Assembly: GCA_913050565.1 (NCBI GenBank)
Contig: CAJWZW010000006.1
Span: 1-40,195, forward strand
Direction: 5' to 3'
From: an uncultured Synechococcus sp.
GTDB lineage: Bacteria; Cyanobacteriota; Cyanobacteriia; PCC-6307; Cyanobiaceae
Length of the DNA: 40,195 nucleotides
The notes under the pieces were generated by a model. That model did not search any database, had not been told where the DNA came from, and was given only the letters and a program-made list of their open reading frames with translations. A program made the translations under genes and the position numbers. Below are positions 10,415-19,651 of this stretch, one piece after another; position 1 is the first letter of the stretch, and each line of letters opens with the position of its first letter.

Positions 10415-11031
10415 TGGCCGACTTTCCCTCGGGTCCGATACAGCGTGTCGAGGGCCGGGCCCTTGTTGTTGCTGGTGAAGACATTGACACCGACCGGATC
10501 ATTCCCGCCCGCTTTCTCAAGTGCGTCAGCTTCGATGCCCTGGGAGAGCAGGCTTTTGCGGATGACCGCAAGGAGCTTGAGGGGGCGCATCCCTTCGACC
10601 AGCCCCAGTTCCAGGGCGCGTCGATTCTGGTGGTGAACGGGAATTTTGGATGTGGCTCCAGTCGGGAACACGCACCTCAGGCACTCATGCGCTGGGGCAT
10701 CCGCGCCGTGGTGGGTGTCAGCTTTGCTGAAATCTTCTTCGGGAACTGCCTTGCTCTGGGGATCCCCTGCACCACTGCCGCACCGGATCAGGTCCTGTCG
10801 ATTCAAGCGGCGATCCAGGCTGATCCCTCCCGCGCATGGACCCTCGACCTCGAGGTGATGAAGTTTTCAGCGGAGGGGGAAAGCTGGACTGTTTCCCTGG
10901 CTGATGGGCCTGGCGAGATGCTCCGCAGCGGACGCTGGGATGCCACATCCCAGCTGCTCGCCAACGGACCTCAGGTGGATGCACTGATGGAGCACATGCC
11001 CTATCTCAACGGGTTTCGACCGGCCATCTGA
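10414..11031 (+). CDS. leuD: 3-isopropylmalate dehydratase small subunit
   Basis: DTDRIIPARFLK, NFGCGSSREHAPQAL motifs; ATG overlaps the leuC stop (TGATG). Confidence 0.95.
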   Translation: MADFPSGPIQRVEGRALVVAGEDIDTDRIIPARFLKCVSFDALGEQAFADDRKELEGAHPFDQPQFQGASILVVNGNFGCGSSREHAPQALMRWGIRAVVGVSFAEIFFGNCLALGIPCTTAAPDQVLSIQAAIQADPSRAWTLDLEVMKFSAEGESWTVSLADGPGEMLRSGRWDATSQLLANGPQVDALMEHMPYLNGFRPAI

Positions 11032-11092
11032 GTGACTGGAACCTGCTGCTGATTTCCTTTAGATTTAGGAAAGGCTTCAGCTTTGGCCGCAA

Positions 11093-11278
11093 ATGGTTGG
11101 CCTCTATGACAGGCAAGGGTATCTCCGGTTTGCGGGAGGGAGTGTTGATGCCTGTCTGGAATATGCCGCCCTGTTTGAAATACCGCTGACCCCTGGTTCC
11201 CTTCAGGACCTGCCGGAACCCATCGTCACGTCCTTCAGGATTCGGGGGAGTCGTTTTCTGGAAGGGCGCAGCAGTTGA
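11093..11278 (+). CDS. Small conserved-type hypothetical protein (61 aa)
   Basis: MVGLYDRQGYLRFAGGSVDACLEYAALFEI...; AGGAAAGG purine tract ~20 nt upstream; sits in the gap after leuD. Confidence 0.55.
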   Translation: MVGLYDRQGYLRFAGGSVDACLEYAALFEIPLTPGSLQDLPEPIVTSFRIRGSRFLEGRSS

Positions 11279-11513
11279 AACCGTCACGGCAGATCCTGCC
11301 GTTGTCCATGGCCCAGTTGAGAAGGGCAACTCTGTTTTTGGAGCCGGTCTTCGTGAAGACGTTGCTCACGTGGTTATCAACCGTTCGCTTGCTGATGGTC
11401 AGCTTGTCGGCGATTTCCTGATTGGTGAGCCCATCAGCGACCAGCTCGATGATTTCGATCTCGCGAGCTGAGAGTGCGATGGTCAGAGGATCGGTTGGAT
11501 CGTCTGTTGCCAT
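11235..11513 (-). CDS. pedR: Small LuxR-type HTH transcriptional regulator, PedR-like
   Basis: ALSAREIEIIELVADGLTNQEIADKLTISKRTVDNHVSNVFTKTGSKNRVALLNWA = LuxR/GerE HTH with no receiver domain; size and architecture match cyanobacterial PedR. Confidence 0.8.
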   Translation of the reverse strand: MATDDPTDPLTIALSAREIEIIELVADGLTNQEIADKLTISKRTVDNHVSNVFTKTGSKNRVALLNWAMDNGRICRDGFNCCALPENDSPES

Positions 11514-11598
11514 GGGTCGTAACACCCCCTTTGCGCAAAGCTTAGTGCTGATTTGGACAGCCGATCCTGCATAGTTAACCGGATTCACGACTTACGGT

Positions 11599-12492
11599 TT
11601 GGCTACGGCGCTCCAGCGCGCGATTGAATCCGGGCAGCAGATTTTCACGGCGGAAGTGATGCCGCCGAGGGGTGGGGATCCCACCAAGGCCCTGTCCATG
11701 GGTGATCTTCTGCGGGGACGCGTTCACGCCGTCAATGTGACGGACGGCAGTCGGGCCGTGATGCGCATGAGCAGCCTGGCTGTCTGTCGTCTGCTTCAGG
11801 ACAGCGGACTTGAGCCTGTGCTGCAGATGGCCTGTCGTGATCGCAACCGGATCGCTCTTCAGGCCGATCTGCTGGGTGCTCATGCTCTGGGTCTTCGCAA
11901 TCTCCTTTGCCTGACGGGGGATCCCGTGCGTGCTGGTGATCAGCTCGATGCCCGGCCGGTGAATGAGTTCGATTCAGTGAAGCTGCTGCAGCAGGTGCGC
12001 TCCTTCAATCAGGGTGTGGATCCGCGCGACGGCGACCTGGCGGATGGACCCACGGCACTGTTTGCTGGTTGCGCGGCCGACCCACAGTCCCGCAGTTGGA
12101 GTGGGCTGACACGGCGTCTGCAGCGGAAGCATGAAGCAGGGGCCCGCTTCGTTCAGACGCAGATGGTGATGGACGCTGCTGCACTGGAACGGTTTCAGCG
12201 CGAGCTTGCCTCGCCCATGCAGCTGCCGGTGCTGGCAGGGGTTTTCCTGCTGAAGTCAGCCAGAAATGCCCATTTCATCAATCGGATGGTGCCGGGCGCC
12301 TGCATTCCAGATGCTCTGATCGAACGACTGGACCGCGCAGCAGATCCTGCGATGGAAGGCATTGCAATTGCTGCGGAGCAGGTGAAGCGGTATCTGAACA
12401 TTGTCCAGGGAGTTCACCTGATGGCGGTCAGAGCGGAAGAACGGATCCCTCGAATCCTTGATCTGGCGGGGATCAGCTCGCTGCCTGGGTGA
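11599..12492 (+). CDS. metF: Methylenetetrahydrofolate reductase (MetF-like)
   Basis: FTAEVMPPRGGDP, NLLCLTGDPVRAGD, FVQTQMVMD, AGVFLLKSARNAHFIN motifs; TTG start. Confidence 0.85.
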   Translation: MATALQRAIESGQQIFTAEVMPPRGGDPTKALSMGDLLRGRVHAVNVTDGSRAVMRMSSLAVCRLLQDSGLEPVLQMACRDRNRIALQADLLGAHALGLRNLLCLTGDPVRAGDQLDARPVNEFDSVKLLQQVRSFNQGVDPRDGDLADGPTALFAGCAADPQSRSWSGLTRRLQRKHEAGARFVQTQMVMDAAALERFQRELASPMQLPVLAGVFLLKSARNAHFINRMVPGACIPDALIERLDRAADPAMEGIAIAAEQVKRYLNIVQGVHLMAVRAEERIPRILDLAGISSLPG

Positions 12493-13651
12493 GATCGGTG
12501 CCCAGCAGTTCGGCCATGGCCTTCTGCTGCGGTGAAGGTTCCACCAGGTCCTGGCGTCTGGCATCTGTGATCAGCCAGTCGAGCGATGCCTCCTGCAGGT
12601 CAAAGTGATTGCCGTCTCTGCCGACGCAGTAACGGCCGAACACCAGTTTTTCCACAAGTTGCACCCCTGCGCCGATGCGTGAGTAGTCGAAGATGATCGA
12701 GTTGTCGATCACAGCGCCTTCGCAGATGTGGCAGCTGGGGCCGATCATCGTTGGGCCAATGATGGTGGCACCGTCTTCAATCTTGGTCATCCCCCCCACG
12801 TAAACGGGGCCGCTCACGTTGATGGTGTCCCAGTTGGCCGCCACATTGAGCCCTGTGAACACCCCAGGACGCACCTCCTTGCCGGGAATACCCACCTGGC
12901 GAACCTCTCCAAGGAGAACGCTTCGAATCGCTTGCCAGTAATCGGGAACCTTGCCGATATCCACCCATTCGAAGTCCATTGGGATGGCGTAAAACGGAGC
13001 TCCAAGCTCAGCCAGTGTCGGGAAGAGGTCGGAGCCGATGTCGAACGATATGCCTGATGGAATGTGCTCGAAGATCTCCGGCTCGAAGATGTAGATACCG
13101 GTGTTGATGGTGTCGCTGAGCGCCTCTTCGATACTTGGTTTCTCCTGAAAACTGGAGATACGGTCATCGGCATCGGTCACCACGACCCCATAGCTGCTCA
13201 CCTGTTCCCTTGGCACCCGCTTGGTCACGAGGCTGGCGATGGCGCCTTTCTCCCGGTGGCGACGAACCGCTTCACTCAGATCGAGATCGATCAACGCATC
13301 GCCGCACAACACAACAAAGGTGTCATCGAAGAATTGCTGGAAGTCCTGAATTTTTTTCAGGCCACCGGCGGAACCGAGGGCATCACCGATGAGTTCACCG
13401 TCCTGAATGCGGCCTTCAAAGCTGTAAGCAATTTCAACCCCAAAACGCTGCCCGTCCCGAAAGTAGTTTTCGATCTCTTCAGCCAGGTGAGAGACGTTCA
13501 CCATCACTTCGGTGAAGCCATGCTCCTTGAGCAGCTCCAGCAGAAACTCCATCACTGGCTTCTGCAGGATGGGAATCATCGGTTTTGGGATCACGTGTGT
13601 GATCGGTTGAACCCTTGTCCCTTTTCCTGCCGCCAGGATCATCGCCTTCAT
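12473..13651 (-). CDS. NDP-sugar pyrophosphorylase / sugar-phosphate nucleotidyltransferase with left-handed beta-helix region
   Basis: MKAMILAAGKGTRVQPITHVIPKPMIPILQKPVMEF nucleotidyltransferase signature; ATIIGPTMIGPSCHICEGAVIDNSII hexapeptide-like repeats. Confidence 0.9.
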   Translation of the reverse strand: MKAMILAAGKGTRVQPITHVIPKPMIPILQKPVMEFLLELLKEHGFTEVMVNVSHLAEEIENYFRDGQRFGVEIAYSFEGRIQDGELIGDALGSAGGLKKIQDFQQFFDDTFVVLCGDALIDLDLSEAVRRHREKGAIASLVTKRVPREQVSSYGVVVTDADDRISSFQEKPSIEEALSDTINTGIYIFEPEIFEHIPSGISFDIGSDLFPTLAELGAPFYAIPMDFEWVDIGKVPDYWQAIRSVLLGEVRQVGIPGKEVRPGVFTGLNVAANWDTINVSGPVYVGGMTKIEDGATIIGPTMIGPSCHICEGAVIDNSIIFDYSRIGAGVQLVEKLVFGRYCVGRDGNHFDLQEASLDWLITDARRQDLVEPSPQQKAMAELLGTDLTQAAS

Positions 13652-13694
13652 CGGCGTTTCTGGACCTAACACGACCGGAAGGTTAAGCCGCGGT

Positions 13695-14606
13695 TCAGGC
13701 CACCATGGATGCGCCGGCCGGCGCGGGATCTGTCACCTGAAGAGTGGAAAGGGGGAGCTGGGTCACGCTGCCACTTGGGGGGATGCTCTTAAGGCGCAGC
13801 GGTGCATGCAGCCAGCCGTGCTGCTCCAGCTCGACAGCTCCCTGCGACGACAGGAACAGCAGGGCCCAGAACACGCCCACGCGGTCGGTGTCCAGATCCA
13901 GAGGTGCACTGTTCTGCCATCGCTGCACCAGTTGCTCGAAATCCACCCAGTTCAGCGCGTCTTCCCACCCTTTCAGAAACACACCCAGAGCTGCGGTGGT
14001 TTCGGGCAGTTTTTCCCGGTGAGCCAGTCCGGCCACCTGGGCAATGGCCTCCCGGTCGGTGAAGCGCTTCCGCCGCTTGCGGCGTTTCGCTTCCAGCTCA
14101 TCGGATTCCAGCTGTTCGGCGATCGATTCCAGTTGTTCGATCAGCTCCCCGAGGGTGACAGGCCGGCGCAGGGGTGGTGGTGCAACGGGGCGACGCTGGA
14201 GATGGCGTTCCGGTCGGCGCGGCAGGTCGAAACTCGGATCCAGCCAACCTTGTTCGGCGAAATCCGCTTCCAGGTAGTCCTCCACCTCCTCCACCGGAGG
14301 AAGAATGCTCGCCTCGAGAACTTCGGCCTTTAATCCCACCAGCACCGAAGCGGCCAGAAAGGCTTCGCTGCTGTCAGCCAGATCCCGCTCGTACCGACCA
14401 CCCTGTCCTGCCAGTACAGCCGCCACCCGTCCTGGAATTTCAATCCGCTGCCTCAGCTGATCGAGGAAGCCATCGACCACGGCAATGACATCAACATCCC
14501 AGGGGTCGAGGTCCCCACGTTCTGCAGCATCCTGGAGAAGCCGGATCGCCATCCTGGCGCCCGAGTCCGGCGCCTCCGTGGTGGATCCGTTCAGCAAGGC
14601 AGCCAA
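13695..14606 (-). CDS. scpA: ScpA family segregation/condensation protein
   Basis: AIRLLQDAAERGDLDPWDVDVIAVVDGFLDQL, FLAASVLVGLKAEVL kleisin-like pattern. Confidence 0.78.
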   Translation of the reverse strand: MAALLNGSTTEAPDSGARMAIRLLQDAAERGDLDPWDVDVIAVVDGFLDQLRQRIEIPGRVAAVLAGQGGRYERDLADSSEAFLAASVLVGLKAEVLEASILPPVEEVEDYLEADFAEQGWLDPSFDLPRRPERHLQRRPVAPPPLRRPVTLGELIEQLESIAEQLESDELEAKRRKRRKRFTDREAIAQVAGLAHREKLPETTAALGVFLKGWEDALNWVDFEQLVQRWQNSAPLDLDTDRVGVFWALLFLSSQGAVELEQHGWLHAPLRLKSIPPSGSVTQLPLSTLQVTDPAPAGASMVA

Positions 14607-14682
14607 TGCTCTGGCCCGAAGGTATCGGTCTCTTCAGGGAGATGCCAGTCATCAACTGGGATAAGCCAGCTCAGATATCGCC

Positions 14683-15042
14683 TCAATCCGTCTGGGTGTC
14701 GCTGGTGACGCCAGTGGTGGCCGGCAGCAGTCCCAGTTGCGTCTCCACGGTGGAGCGATAACGGCTGAGGTCGGTCTCGAGCTCCTGGATACGCACCTGT
14801 TGCGCTTCGAACTCACTGGCTTTGCTGAGTTGATTCACGTTGCTGAGCATCCCCGTCCAGGCTGCGAACAACCATGCGGCAACCGCTCCGAGTCCCGCCA
14901 CCAGGAGAAGCAGACCTGCGAGGGGCAGGGTGTAGTCCATGCCCGGAAAAAGCTGCACCTTGGTGGGTGCCGTGTTCTCCAGGGTGAAGAACACGGTGAT
15001 CAAACCAAAGCTGAAGATCAGACCGAAATTGATCTGGCGCAT
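14683..15042 (-). CDS. LapA-domain (DUF1049) membrane protein
   Basis: INFGLIFSFGLITVFFTLENTAPTKVQLFPG...LPLAGLLLLVAGLGAVAAWLFA two-TM LapA-like plus coiled-coil C-terminus. Confidence 0.75.
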   Translation of the reverse strand: MRQINFGLIFSFGLITVFFTLENTAPTKVQLFPGMDYTLPLAGLLLLVAGLGAVAAWLFAAWTGMLSNVNQLSKASEFEAQQVRIQELETDLSRYRSTVETQLGLLPATTGVTSDTQTD

Positions 15043-15112
15043 GGTGAGGTCGCGAACTCGAATTTGAACTTACGGAGTTCGAGTGGACTGAGCTCTCTTC
15101 TTCGTGAGTTGT

Positions 15113-16753
15113 TTACGCGCCGGGAACAGCCGGAGCGGAAACAAGAGCGGGAACAGGTGTGGCTTGGCCTCTGATCAGAGGAGCTGTGGGTTGGCTGATC
15201 CGCTCCATGGCTCCGAGATCACGTCCCACCAGAGCCTCGATCGAACTGCTGTAGCTGTCGGTCATCAACCTCGGGTAGAGCCCAATGCCGATGATCGGCA
15301 CCAGCAGACAGCTGATGATGTAAACCTCGCGGGGTTCGGCATCCACAAGGTTGGTGTGGGACACCAGCTCCTGCTTCTCCTTGCCAAAAAAGATTTCCCG
15401 CAGCATTGAGAGCAGATAGATCGGCGTCAGGATCACTCCCACGGCTGCTAACCCGCAGATCACAACCCGGAAGGGCAGCGTGTAGGCCTCATCGGTGGCC
15501 AGGCCTGCAAACACCATCAGTTCGCTGACGAATCCGCTCATTCCCGGCAGAGCAAGAGAGGCCAGAGCGCAAACGGTCCAGAGAGCGAACATGATCCGCA
15601 TCTTTTGGCCAACCCCTCCCATCTCATCCAGCTGAAGGGTATGGGTGCGGTCATAGGTGGCGCCCACCAGGAAAAACAGGCTGGCTCCGATCAGGCCATG
15701 GCTGATCATCTGAAGCATGGCTCCGCTGGTCCCGAGGGTGCTGAAGCTGCCCACCCCGATCAGGACAAACCCCATGTGACTGATCGAGCTGTAGGCAATT
15801 TTGCGTTTGAGGTTTCGCTGGGCGAAGGACGTCAGAGCGGCATAAATGATGTTCACAACTCCCAGCACGATCAACAGCGGTGCGAACTGGGCGTGGGCTG
15901 CCGGCAGCAGTTCGCAGTTGAAGCGAAGCAGGGCATAGCCGCCCATCTTCAGCAGGATTCCGGCCAGCAACATGTGCACCGGCGCGGTTGCTTCGCCATG
16001 GGCATCCGGAAGCCAGGTGTGCAACGGCACGATCGGTAATTTGACGCCGAAGGCGATCAACAGCCCGGCGTAACAGAGAAGCTGGAAACCTGGACCGAAA
16101 TTCTTGGCGGCCAGTTCGGTGTATTCAAAGCTGGGGGTTCCTCCGCCGAAAAAGCCCATGGCCAGGGCTGCCAGGAGAATGAACAACGAGCTTCCAGCTG
16201 TGTAAAGGATGAATTTCGTAGCGGCGTACTGACGCTTTTTGCCGCCCCAGATGGCCAGCAGCAGGTACACCGGGATCAGCTCCAGTTCCCAGGCCAGGAA
16301 AAACAACAGCATGTCCTGCACAGCGAACACGGCGATCTGGCCACCATCCATTGCCAGAAGGAGGAAATAAAACAGCCGCGGTTTGAAGCTCACCGGCCAG
16401 GCCGCAAGGCAGGCAAGGGTTGTGATGAAGCTTGTGAGCAGGATCAGAGGCATGGAGAGGCCGTCGGCTCCCACGGCCCAGGTGAGCCCCAGATCGGGAA
16501 GCCAGTTGACCCGCTCACTCAGTTGCAGTCCACTGACGGCCGGGTCGTAGCTGGTGAGGTAGGCCGCCACTGTGATCAGAAAGGTGATCAGGGTGACGAT
16601 CAGGGCATACCAGCGAATCTTCTTGCCATCACCTGGGTCGGGAATCAACGGAACCAGAAGGGCGCCAACGATCGGCACCAGGATGGAGAGGCTGAGCCAC
16701 GGCAAGGATGCAGGGATGGGGTCGCTTGTTCCGGCGACGGCAAACTCAATCAC
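15113..16753 (-). CDS. ndhD: NAD(P)H-quinone oxidoreductase subunit 4 (NdhD)
   Basis: [65 protein letters not shown] motifs; GTG start. Confidence 0.95.
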   Translation of the reverse strand: MIEFAVAGTSDPIPASLPWLSLSILVPIVGALLVPLIPDPGDGKKIRWYALIVTLITFLITVAAYLTSYDPAVSGLQLSERVNWLPDLGLTWAVGADGLSMPLILLTSFITTLACLAAWPVSFKPRLFYFLLLAMDGGQIAVFAVQDMLLFFLAWELELIPVYLLLAIWGGKKRQYAATKFILYTAGSSLFILLAALAMGFFGGGTPSFEYTELAAKNFGPGFQLLCYAGLLIAFGVKLPIVPLHTWLPDAHGEATAPVHMLLAGILLKMGGYALLRFNCELLPAAHAQFAPLLIVLGVVNIIYAALTSFAQRNLKRKIAYSSISHMGFVLIGVGSFSTLGTSGAMLQMISHGLIGASLFFLVGATYDRTHTLQLDEMGGVGQKMRIMFALWTVCALASLALPGMSGFVSELMVFAGLATDEAYTLPFRVVICGLAAVGVILTPIYLLSMLREIFFGKEKQELVSHTNLVDAEPREVYIISCLLVPIIGIGLYPRLMTDSYSSSIEALVGRDLGAMERISQPTAPLIRGQATPVPALVSAPAVPGA

Positions 16754-16755
16754 GG

Positions 16756-16829
16756 TCCAGCCGTATCACCACTGGCTGGATCGTAGAAATCATGGGCGCT
16801 GTGTCATCACCTCGATAGGCGATGACACA
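16756..16829 (-). promoter_or_regulatory. Tandem RNA hairpins in the ndhF-ndhD intercistronic gap
   Basis: TCCAGCC/GGCTGGA (16756-16780) and TGTGTCATCGCCT-ATCG-AGGTGATGACACA (16829-16800 as read on minus). Confidence 0.6.
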
Positions 16830-16843
16830 CAAGCCTTGATCGA

Positions 16844-18859
16844 TCAGGCGATCGGACCGCCGATCACGCCGAAAAGAACCACCAGGCCGATCACGCCGGC
16901 AAACACGATGAGCGCATAGAACTGGGCCCGTCCTGTCTCCAGATATTTCAGTCCTTCGCCACTGCCCAGGGTGAGCAGTCCGGTGAGGTTCACCACACCG
17001 TCGACAACCTTTGCGTCAACCTCCAGGACCTCACGTGCCAGCTTGCGGCTGCCTCGAACGAACAGTTTTTCGTTGAGAACGTCGAGATACCACTTGTTGG
17101 CAAGAAAGGCATTGACAGCTGGGAACCTCCCGGCCACCAGCTGACCGAGATCGACGCGCCGCAGGGCATAGGCCAGAACCGCCAATGTGATTCCGGAGAC
17201 GGAGATCGCAACGGAGGCTCCAGCCAGGGGCAGAAATTCTTCCCAGCTGAAGTGCTCAGCCATTTCGATGGCTTCTTCCGGATCCAGGAGACCGGCGAAG
17301 CGGCTGTTCCATGGGGTGCCCAGAAGACCAACCAGCACTGACGGGACCGCAAGGATGGCCAGGGGTGCTGCCATCGGCCAGGCCGATTCATGCACGCTGC
17401 CGCCGTGCGCATGGTGTTCATCGGGGTCTTTGCCGGCAGCTTTGAGCAGCTGCACCTGCATCGCTGAATCATTGCCTCGGAAATCCCCCTCGAACGTGAG
17501 GAAGTAGAGGCGGAACATATAAAAGGCGGTCATCCCGGCCGTCAGGAATCCCACTGCCCAGAGCAGGGGATAGCTGTTGAAGGCTTGGCCAAGGATTTCG
17601 TCCTTGCTCCAGAACCCTGCGAGAGGTGGGATGCCACTGATCGCGACGCAACCGATGAAGAAGGTTGTTGCCGTCACCGGCATCTTTTTACGGAGTCCTC
17701 CCATCAGGCGCATGTCCTGAGCCAGGATTGGTTCGTGACCCACCACCTCCTCCATGGCGTGGATCACGGAGCCGGAACCGAGGAACAGCATGGCCTTGAA
17801 GAAGGCATGGGTCACCAGGTGGAAAATGCCGGCAACCGGGGCTCCACAGCCCATCGCAAGCATCATGTATCCGAGCTGGGACACGGTGCTGTAAGCCAGT
17901 CCTTTCTTGAGATCCATCTGGGTTAAAGCGATCGATGCACCCAGGAAGCAGGTGATCGTGCCCACCACAGCGATCACCGTCTGCACAACCGGAAACTGGG
18001 AGTAGAGCGGGTCAAGCCTCGCCACAAGGAACACCCCGGCAGCAACCATCGTTGCGGCATGAATCAGGGCGGAGATCGGTGTCGGACCCTCCATGGCATC
18101 CGGTAGCCACACATGCAGCGGGAACTGGGCGGATTTGGCCATTGGCCCCATGAACACCAGCAGGCACAACAGCAGAGCTGCCCATGGGGCAACACTGCCA
18201 TTGCTCAATCCCTGTTGCAGCCCATCGGCAATCCCCTGGAAATCGAAACTTCCCGTGGCCCAGAACAAGCCAAGAATTCCCAGCAGGAGGCCAAAGTCGC
18301 CGACACGGTTCACCACAAACGCTTTCTGCGCGGCATGCGCTGCACCGTCGCGGTCGTACCAGAAGCCAACTAGCAGGTAGGAGCACATCCCCACCAGTTC
18401 CCAGAACACATAAATTTCCAGGAGGTTTGGACTGATGATCAGTCCCAGCATCGAGCTGCTGAAGAGTGCCAGGTAGGTGAAAAAGCGCACATAGCCTTTG
18501 TCATGGGCCATGTACCCGTGCGAGTAGACCATCACCAGCACAGCGACGGTGGTCACCAGCGACAGCATCACCGCTGCCAGCGGGTCCACCACGTAACCCA
18601 TCGGCAGGCTGAAGGTTCCCGCGCTAGCCCAGACAAACAGATGCTCAACCGCTGGTGCCCCGGCCAGCTGACTGGCCAGGATCGCGTAACTCAGCACAGC
18701 GGCTGCACCGACGCAGGTGATCAGCAACAGAGCAACCGGCTTGCGCAGGCGATTGATTGTGCGGTTGAAGCTGATCAGCCCCAGGCCGGTGATCACCGCT
18801 CCAAACAGAGGTAAAACCGGAATCAACCAGGCGAGTTCCGCGGCCGAAGGCATCCGCAT
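16844..18859 (-). CDS. ndhF: NAD(P)H-quinone oxidoreductase subunit 5 (NdhF)
   Basis: VMVYSHGYMAHDKGYVRFFTYLALFSSSMLGL, HVWLPDAMEGPTPISALIHAATMVAAGVFLVARL motifs. Confidence 0.96.
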   Translation of the reverse strand: MRMPSAAELAWLIPVLPLFGAVITGLGLISFNRTINRLRKPVALLLITCVGAAAVLSYAILASQLAGAPAVEHLFVWASAGTFSLPMGYVVDPLAAVMLSLVTTVAVLVMVYSHGYMAHDKGYVRFFTYLALFSSSMLGLIISPNLLEIYVFWELVGMCSYLLVGFWYDRDGAAHAAQKAFVVNRVGDFGLLLGILGLFWATGSFDFQGIADGLQQGLSNGSVAPWAALLLCLLVFMGPMAKSAQFPLHVWLPDAMEGPTPISALIHAATMVAAGVFLVARLDPLYSQFPVVQTVIAVVGTITCFLGASIALTQMDLKKGLAYSTVSQLGYMMLAMGCGAPVAGIFHLVTHAFFKAMLFLGSGSVIHAMEEVVGHEPILAQDMRLMGGLRKKMPVTATTFFIGCVAISGIPPLAGFWSKDEILGQAFNSYPLLWAVGFLTAGMTAFYMFRLYFLTFEGDFRGNDSAMQVQLLKAAGKDPDEHHAHGGSVHESAWPMAAPLAILAVPSVLVGLLGTPWNSRFAGLLDPEEAIEMAEHFSWEEFLPLAGASVAISVSGITLAVLAYALRRVDLGQLVAGRFPAVNAFLANKWYLDVLNEKLFVRGSRKLAREVLEVDAKVVDGVVNLTGLLTLGSGEGLKYLETGRAQFYALIVFAGVIGLVVLFGVIGGPIA

Positions 18860-18886
18860 ACATCAGATGAGTGGAGTGTAAGCAGC

Positions 18887-19621
18887 TCAGCTCAGGAGTC
18901 CCTCCAGTGCGGAATTGCGCATGGCCTGCGCGGCAGTCGGGATGAACCTGTGAGCCCACCAGAACACGCCCACGGCAATGCCGATGCCGAGCTGCGCTGG
19001 GCGCAGAAATTCCCGCCAGTCCAGTTTCTGTCGTCCATCGAGTACGGCCTGGAAGGGGAAGATGGATGTCTTCGCCTTGAGGTCTTCAAACGCGTCGCCA
19101 AAGCGGATGCGGAGTCTTCGGTCGCCATGCCATACGGCAAACAGGTGGTGGCCGATCAGGCCGATGCAGGTGACCACCATGAAGCTGCTGCCGATCCAGA
19201 CTGCGTGGGTGAAGCACCAGAGGATCTGTCCCACCGCCTGAGGGTGTCGTGAGATCCGGATGATCCCAGTGGCGTAGAGACGAACCTGGGGCTTCAGCAC
19301 AGCTGGGATTTCCAGCAGGTTGTAAGTGGCTGGATAAAGGAACAGGAAACTGACGGCTGTTCCAATCCACATCAGGGGGATCATCCCCGGCACTCCCTGC
19401 AGATTCCACAGGCGCAATCCGTCGTAGCGGTGCGCGAGAAACCAGCCGATCACCACCACTGCCGAAGGGATGCTCGCGGAAGCGAACACAACCCGCCAGG
19501 CCCGTGCCCCGATCACCTCTTCAGCCCTGCTGCGCAGTGCAGCGCCACCGCTGTGGATCACTGCGAAAAGCACCAGCATCACCAGCATCACCAGGCTGCT
19601 TTGGTGGGTTGCGACCATCAA
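18887..19621 (-). CDS. NnrU-family membrane protein, candidate 15-cis-zeta-carotene isomerase (Z-ISO)
   Basis: VLFAVIHSGGAALR, LYATGIIRISRHPQAVGQILWCFTHAVWIGSSFM, GHHLFAVWHGDRRLRIRFGDAFE: NnrU/Z-ISO family motifs; multi-TM. Confidence 0.78.
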   Translation of the reverse strand: MMVATHQSSLVMLVMLVLFAVIHSGGAALRSRAEEVIGARAWRVVFASASIPSAVVVIGWFLAHRYDGLRLWNLQGVPGMIPLMWIGTAVSFLFLYPATYNLLEIPAVLKPQVRLYATGIIRISRHPQAVGQILWCFTHAVWIGSSFMVVTCIGLIGHHLFAVWHGDRRLRIRFGDAFEDLKAKTSIFPFQAVLDGRQKLDWREFLRPAQLGIGIAVGVFWWAHRFIPTAAQAMRNSALEGLLS

Positions 19622-19651
19622 CGGGTTGAGATATGGCCGTGATTCTGGCGC

